Shown in pieces: positions 61,354 through 64,000 of a DNA stretch of 64,000 nucleotides. A program made the translations under genes and the position numbers. The notes under the pieces were generated by a model that did not search any database, was not told the origin of the DNA, and was given only the letters and a program-made list of their open reading frames with translations. How positions within the stretch are numbered: the stretch's first letter is position 1; each line of letters opens with the position of its first letter. The stretch comes from Chitinophaga caseinilytica (GTDB lineage: Bacteria > Bacteroidota > Bacteroidia > Chitinophagales > Chitinophagaceae): NCBI RefSeq assembly GCF_038396765.1, contig NZ_CP150096.1, forward strand, positions 4,819,001 to 4,883,000. The letters run 5' to 3'.

Positions 61354-61920
61354 ATGAAGCGCATATTTCCGACTTTATCTGCCGCCTTGTTAGGTGTTGT
61401 GCTCAGCCTTCCGGCGATGGCGCAAACCGGTAAAACCGGTCTCTATCTTTCGGCAGACGATTTTGCGGCCGGAAAGGTGAGCTACGGGGCCGCCCATCAC
61501 AAGATCAGGCCCAACGTACCCTTTCAGCACGGTAAAGTAAAAGTGGTGCATGGCGACCAGGCCATGATGCTCGAAAAAGGCCAGTTGTACGGCTACCGCG
61601 ATAAAAAACAGCAGGATTTCAGGTTTGTAGGGAACGACGCCTACAAAATCATCGACGCGAAAGGATTTCCGATATATAGCAGGGATGTGGAAGTGACGAA
61701 AGGCAAAGGCCGTGTGAAAGAAACGAAATTCTATTTCAGCGCCGCGCCCGGCAGCGAAGTGAAGGAACTGACCGTCGGCAACCTTAAACAGGCATTCCCC
61801 GAGAACGGGAAATTCCACCAGCTGCTCGATATGCAGTTCCGCAGCAACGACGAACTGGCGCGGTACGACGAGTTTTCAAAAATGTTCAAACTAAAGACGA
61901 TATATAACGAAACGATTTAA
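61354..61920 (+). CDS. Small exported hypothetical protein
   Basis: 188 residues from ATG 61354 (signal peptide MKRIFPTLSAALLGVVLSLPAMAQ). The mature part is beta-rich (TGLYLSADDFAAGKVSYG, KVKVVHGDQAMMLEKGQLYGYRDKKQQDFRFVG, YSRDVEVTKGKGRVKETKFYFSAAPG) and ends with a charged helix. I do not recognise a named family. TACATTTG (61325-61332) is a good -7 box, 21 bases before the ATG. Confidence 0.72.
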   Translation: MKRIFPTLSAALLGVVLSLPAMAQTGKTGLYLSADDFAAGKVSYGAAHHKIRPNVPFQHGKVKVVHGDQAMMLEKGQLYGYRDKKQQDFRFVGNDAYKIIDAKGFPIYSRDVEVTKGKGRVKETKFYFSAAPGSEVKELTVGNLKQAFPENGKFHQLLDMQFRSNDELARYDEFSKMFKLKTIYNETI

Positions 61921-61984
61921 TCAAAGAATCAACAGCAAGTAAGTGTGAGCGAAAGGAATCGTGTGAGTGTTTTCAGTAGAGGAT

Positions 61985-62020
61985 TAAAAGGCCGGCTTTA
62001 TGCCGGTCTTTTGCTTTTTA
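61985..62020 (+). terminator. Intrinsic terminator
   Basis: AGGCCGGC (61989-61996), loop TTTAT, GCCGGTCT (62002-62009) with one G-T pair, then TTTGCTTTTT. Confidence 0.7.
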
Positions 62021-62090
62021 CATGAACGGAGATACAACCCGGCCCTGTTTTGCGTATTTTGGCTCCCCTAACCCGGAAACACATCACACA

Positions 62091-64000
62091 TTGCGACGAA
62101 TTATTCCATGTTTATTGGGCTGCATATTCACGCTCCATGCGGCGGCACAGAAAAAAACGAAAATTACCGGCTGAAGATGCGCAAAGCTACTTCCGCTATC
62201 AAAATCGACGGCATCGTCGATGAGCCCGCCTGGCAAAATGCGGACTCGGCGTCTGACTTTTTCATGATCCTGCCGATGGACACGAGCTTCGCCAAAGTGC
62301 GGACAGACGTGAAGATGACGTACGACAACAACCAGATTTACCTCCTGGTCATCAACTACAACGGCGCCCCGGGGCCTTATATGGTGGAAAGCCTCCGCCG
62401 CGACTGGTCTTTCCTCAAAAACGATAACTTCCTCATGTTCCTCGACCCCTTCGACGATCAGACCAACGGCTTCGCATTCGGCTCCAACGCCGCCGGCGCG
62501 CAGTGGGACGGGCTGATGTACGACGGCGGGAAGGTAGACCTCAGCTGGGAGAACAAATGGACGTCTGTCGTAAAGAATTACCCGGACAAATGGGTGTTTG
62601 AAGCCTCCATCCCTTTCAAAACCATCCGGTACAAGAAGGGCATCCGGCAATGGGGGATCAATTTCGGGAGGAACGATCTGAAAACCACCGAAAAAAGCAG
62701 CTGGGCCCCCGTGCCCAGGCAATTCCCGTCCGCCTCGCTCGCTTATACCGGCGTGCTGGACTGGGATACCGTTCCCCCGAAAGCAGGGCCCAATATCTCC
62801 CTCATCCCCTACGTACTGGGCGGCCTCAACAAAGACTATATTTCCGACAATCCCACCAAATGGCGCAGAGACGCCGGTCTGGACGCCAAGATCGCCGTCA
62901 CCTCATCCCTCAACCTCGACCTGACCGTGAACCCAGATTTCTCGCAGGTAGACGTAGACAAGCAGGTGACGAACCTCGACCGCTTCGAGCTGTTCTTTCC
63001 CGAGCGGCGCCAATTCTTCCTCGAAAACGGCGACCAGTTCACCAATTTCGGGTACAGCACGCTCCGCCCGTTCTTTTCGCGGCGCATCGGGCTGGGCGCG
63101 CCCATCCACTTCGGCGCGCGCCTCAGCGGCAAGCTGAACCGCAACTGGCGCCTGGGCGTGATGAACATGCAAACGGGCAAACAGTCGGCCACGGCACAGC
63201 CTGCCCAGAATTTCACCGTTGCCGCGTTGCAGCGCAGGGTGTTTTCACGGTCTAACGTTGGCGTGTTGCTCATCAACAAGGAATCGATCAATTACAATCC
63301 TTCCGACGTAAAGCCCGGAGACCCCGTTTATTCCCGCTACAACCGCAACTTCGGGATGGAGTACAACCTCGCTTCCGCCAATAACTTCTGGACGGGCAAG
63401 GCGCTCGTGCTCAAATCCTTCTCGCCCGGGCTCAGCAGCCGCGACTGGGCGCATGCCGGCAACCTGCAATACACGAGCAAAAACTGGAGCATTGGCTGGC
63501 AGCACGAATACGTGGGCAAAAATTACAAAGCGGAAGTGGGATACGTGCCGCGGACGGGCTACATCAAGATAGCACCTACCGCCACCCGCCTGTTTTTCCC
63601 GAAATCGGGCGCATTGCTCAGCCACGGGCCGCAGCTCACGTCCACCAACTTCTTCACCGAAAAAATGGAGCGCACCGATAATGAAGTGATGCTGAATTAC
63701 GGGATGGTCTGGCGCGCGAGAAACACCCTGAACATCTGGGCCAGCACCACTTACATCCAGCTGCTGCAACCATTCGACCCGCTGAACCTCGGGAAAGACA
63801 GTCTGCAGGCCTTCAGCAAACACAGCTGGAATACCGTGGGCGCGGATTATGTGTCCAAACCGCAAAGCCTCCTCACCTACGCCCTCAGCGCCCGGTACGG
63901 CGGTTATTACGCCGGCGGGAAGCGGTTCACGGCCACGGGGGAACTGGGCTACCGTTTCCAACCGTACGTGAGCATCGCCATGAGCGCGAACTACAACCGC
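62091..64000 (+). CDS. DUF5916-type outer-membrane protein with N-terminal CBM9-like domain, partial; apparent -1 frameshift at 62151-62157
   Basis: The main frame is open from ATG 62108 to the window end (no stop). It contains a CBM9-like domain (AIKIDGIVDEPAWQNADSASDF, about 20-190 of the mature protein) and then the DUF5916 barrel (NLDLTVNPDFSQVDVDKQVTNLDRFELFFPERRQFFLENGDQF). The expected signal peptide lies in another frame from TTG 62091: RRIIPCLLGCIFTLHAAAQK. Adding one A to the A7 tract at 62151-62157 joins AAAQKKNENYRLKMRKAT into a normal precursor. The in-frame ATG 62108 gives a leader without a signal. Function of DUF5916 is unknown; it is often an outer-membrane hydrolase-like protein. 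Confidence 0.82.

Overview
The window is a GC-rich stretch (about 55-58 % by eye) of a Bacteroidota chromosome, most likely from the Chitinophagaceae and close to Chitinophaga. The markers are a SusC/SusD pair, a PorP/SprF protein and a protein ending in a gliding/type IX secretion sorting domain, many Cys-lipoproteins, a Bacteroidetes-type TopB, PCMD, DUF3347 and HYC-CC proteins, and a promoter of the TTTG-N18-TAnnTTTG class. I saw no rRNA, tRNA, CRISPR array, transposase or integrase. Genus and GC values are visual estimates.

Layout. 1-6.9 kb: end of an EamA transporter, an Mla-type lipid ABC system (permease, ATPase, MCE protein), an exported Gfo/Idh oxidoreductase and three tandem related lipoproteins. 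6.9-10.8 kb: two divergent DinB proteins, a GlxA-like AraC regulator, an HD hydrolase and an AT-richer pair containing a nucleotidyltransferase-like protein with a damaged metal motif. 10.9-19.1 kb: an eight-gene heavy-metal (probably copper) efflux operon whose CusA-type pump is encoded by two overlapping genes. 19.1-28.6 kb: an ArsR/SRPBCC pair with a readable autoregulatory promoter, a PCMD/beta-barrel locus, YwbE, DUF779 and AraC genes, a UmuD-like peptidase with an unknown partner, and an ABC permease. 28.8-36.4 kb: proBA, a baeRF protein, a metallo-hydrolase, PorP/SprF and TopB. 37-39.8 kb: DUF4256, a decaying tandem array of 5' gene ends before an NTF2-like gene, EcsC, and a tandem duplication at the 3' end of a lacI-type gene. 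39.7-47.6 kb: LacI regulator, SusC, SusD and a Tat-exported Gfo/Idh protein. 48-56.5 kb: a secreted lectin/PKD protein, a three-gene DACNV sensor / TPR-AAA+ / TPR-membrane operon, a phosphoesterase-propeller protein and a GNAT. 56.5-59.5 kb: an AT-richer island with a LysR regulator, aldo-keto reductase, MdaB-like and YgiN-like genes. 59.6-64 kb: a DUF4139 protein, a small exported protein and the start of a DUF5916 protein.

Two themes stand out. First, three genes (metal-efflux adaptor, proA, DUF5916 protein) are each broken by what looks like one missing A in a poly-A tract; this is either a systematic sequence error or A-tract slippage. Second, the DACNV/AAA+/TPR operon at 50.1-53.9 kb is the best candidate for a poorly described system: a predicted nucleotide sensor coupled to a Cdc48-like ATPase and a membrane protein.
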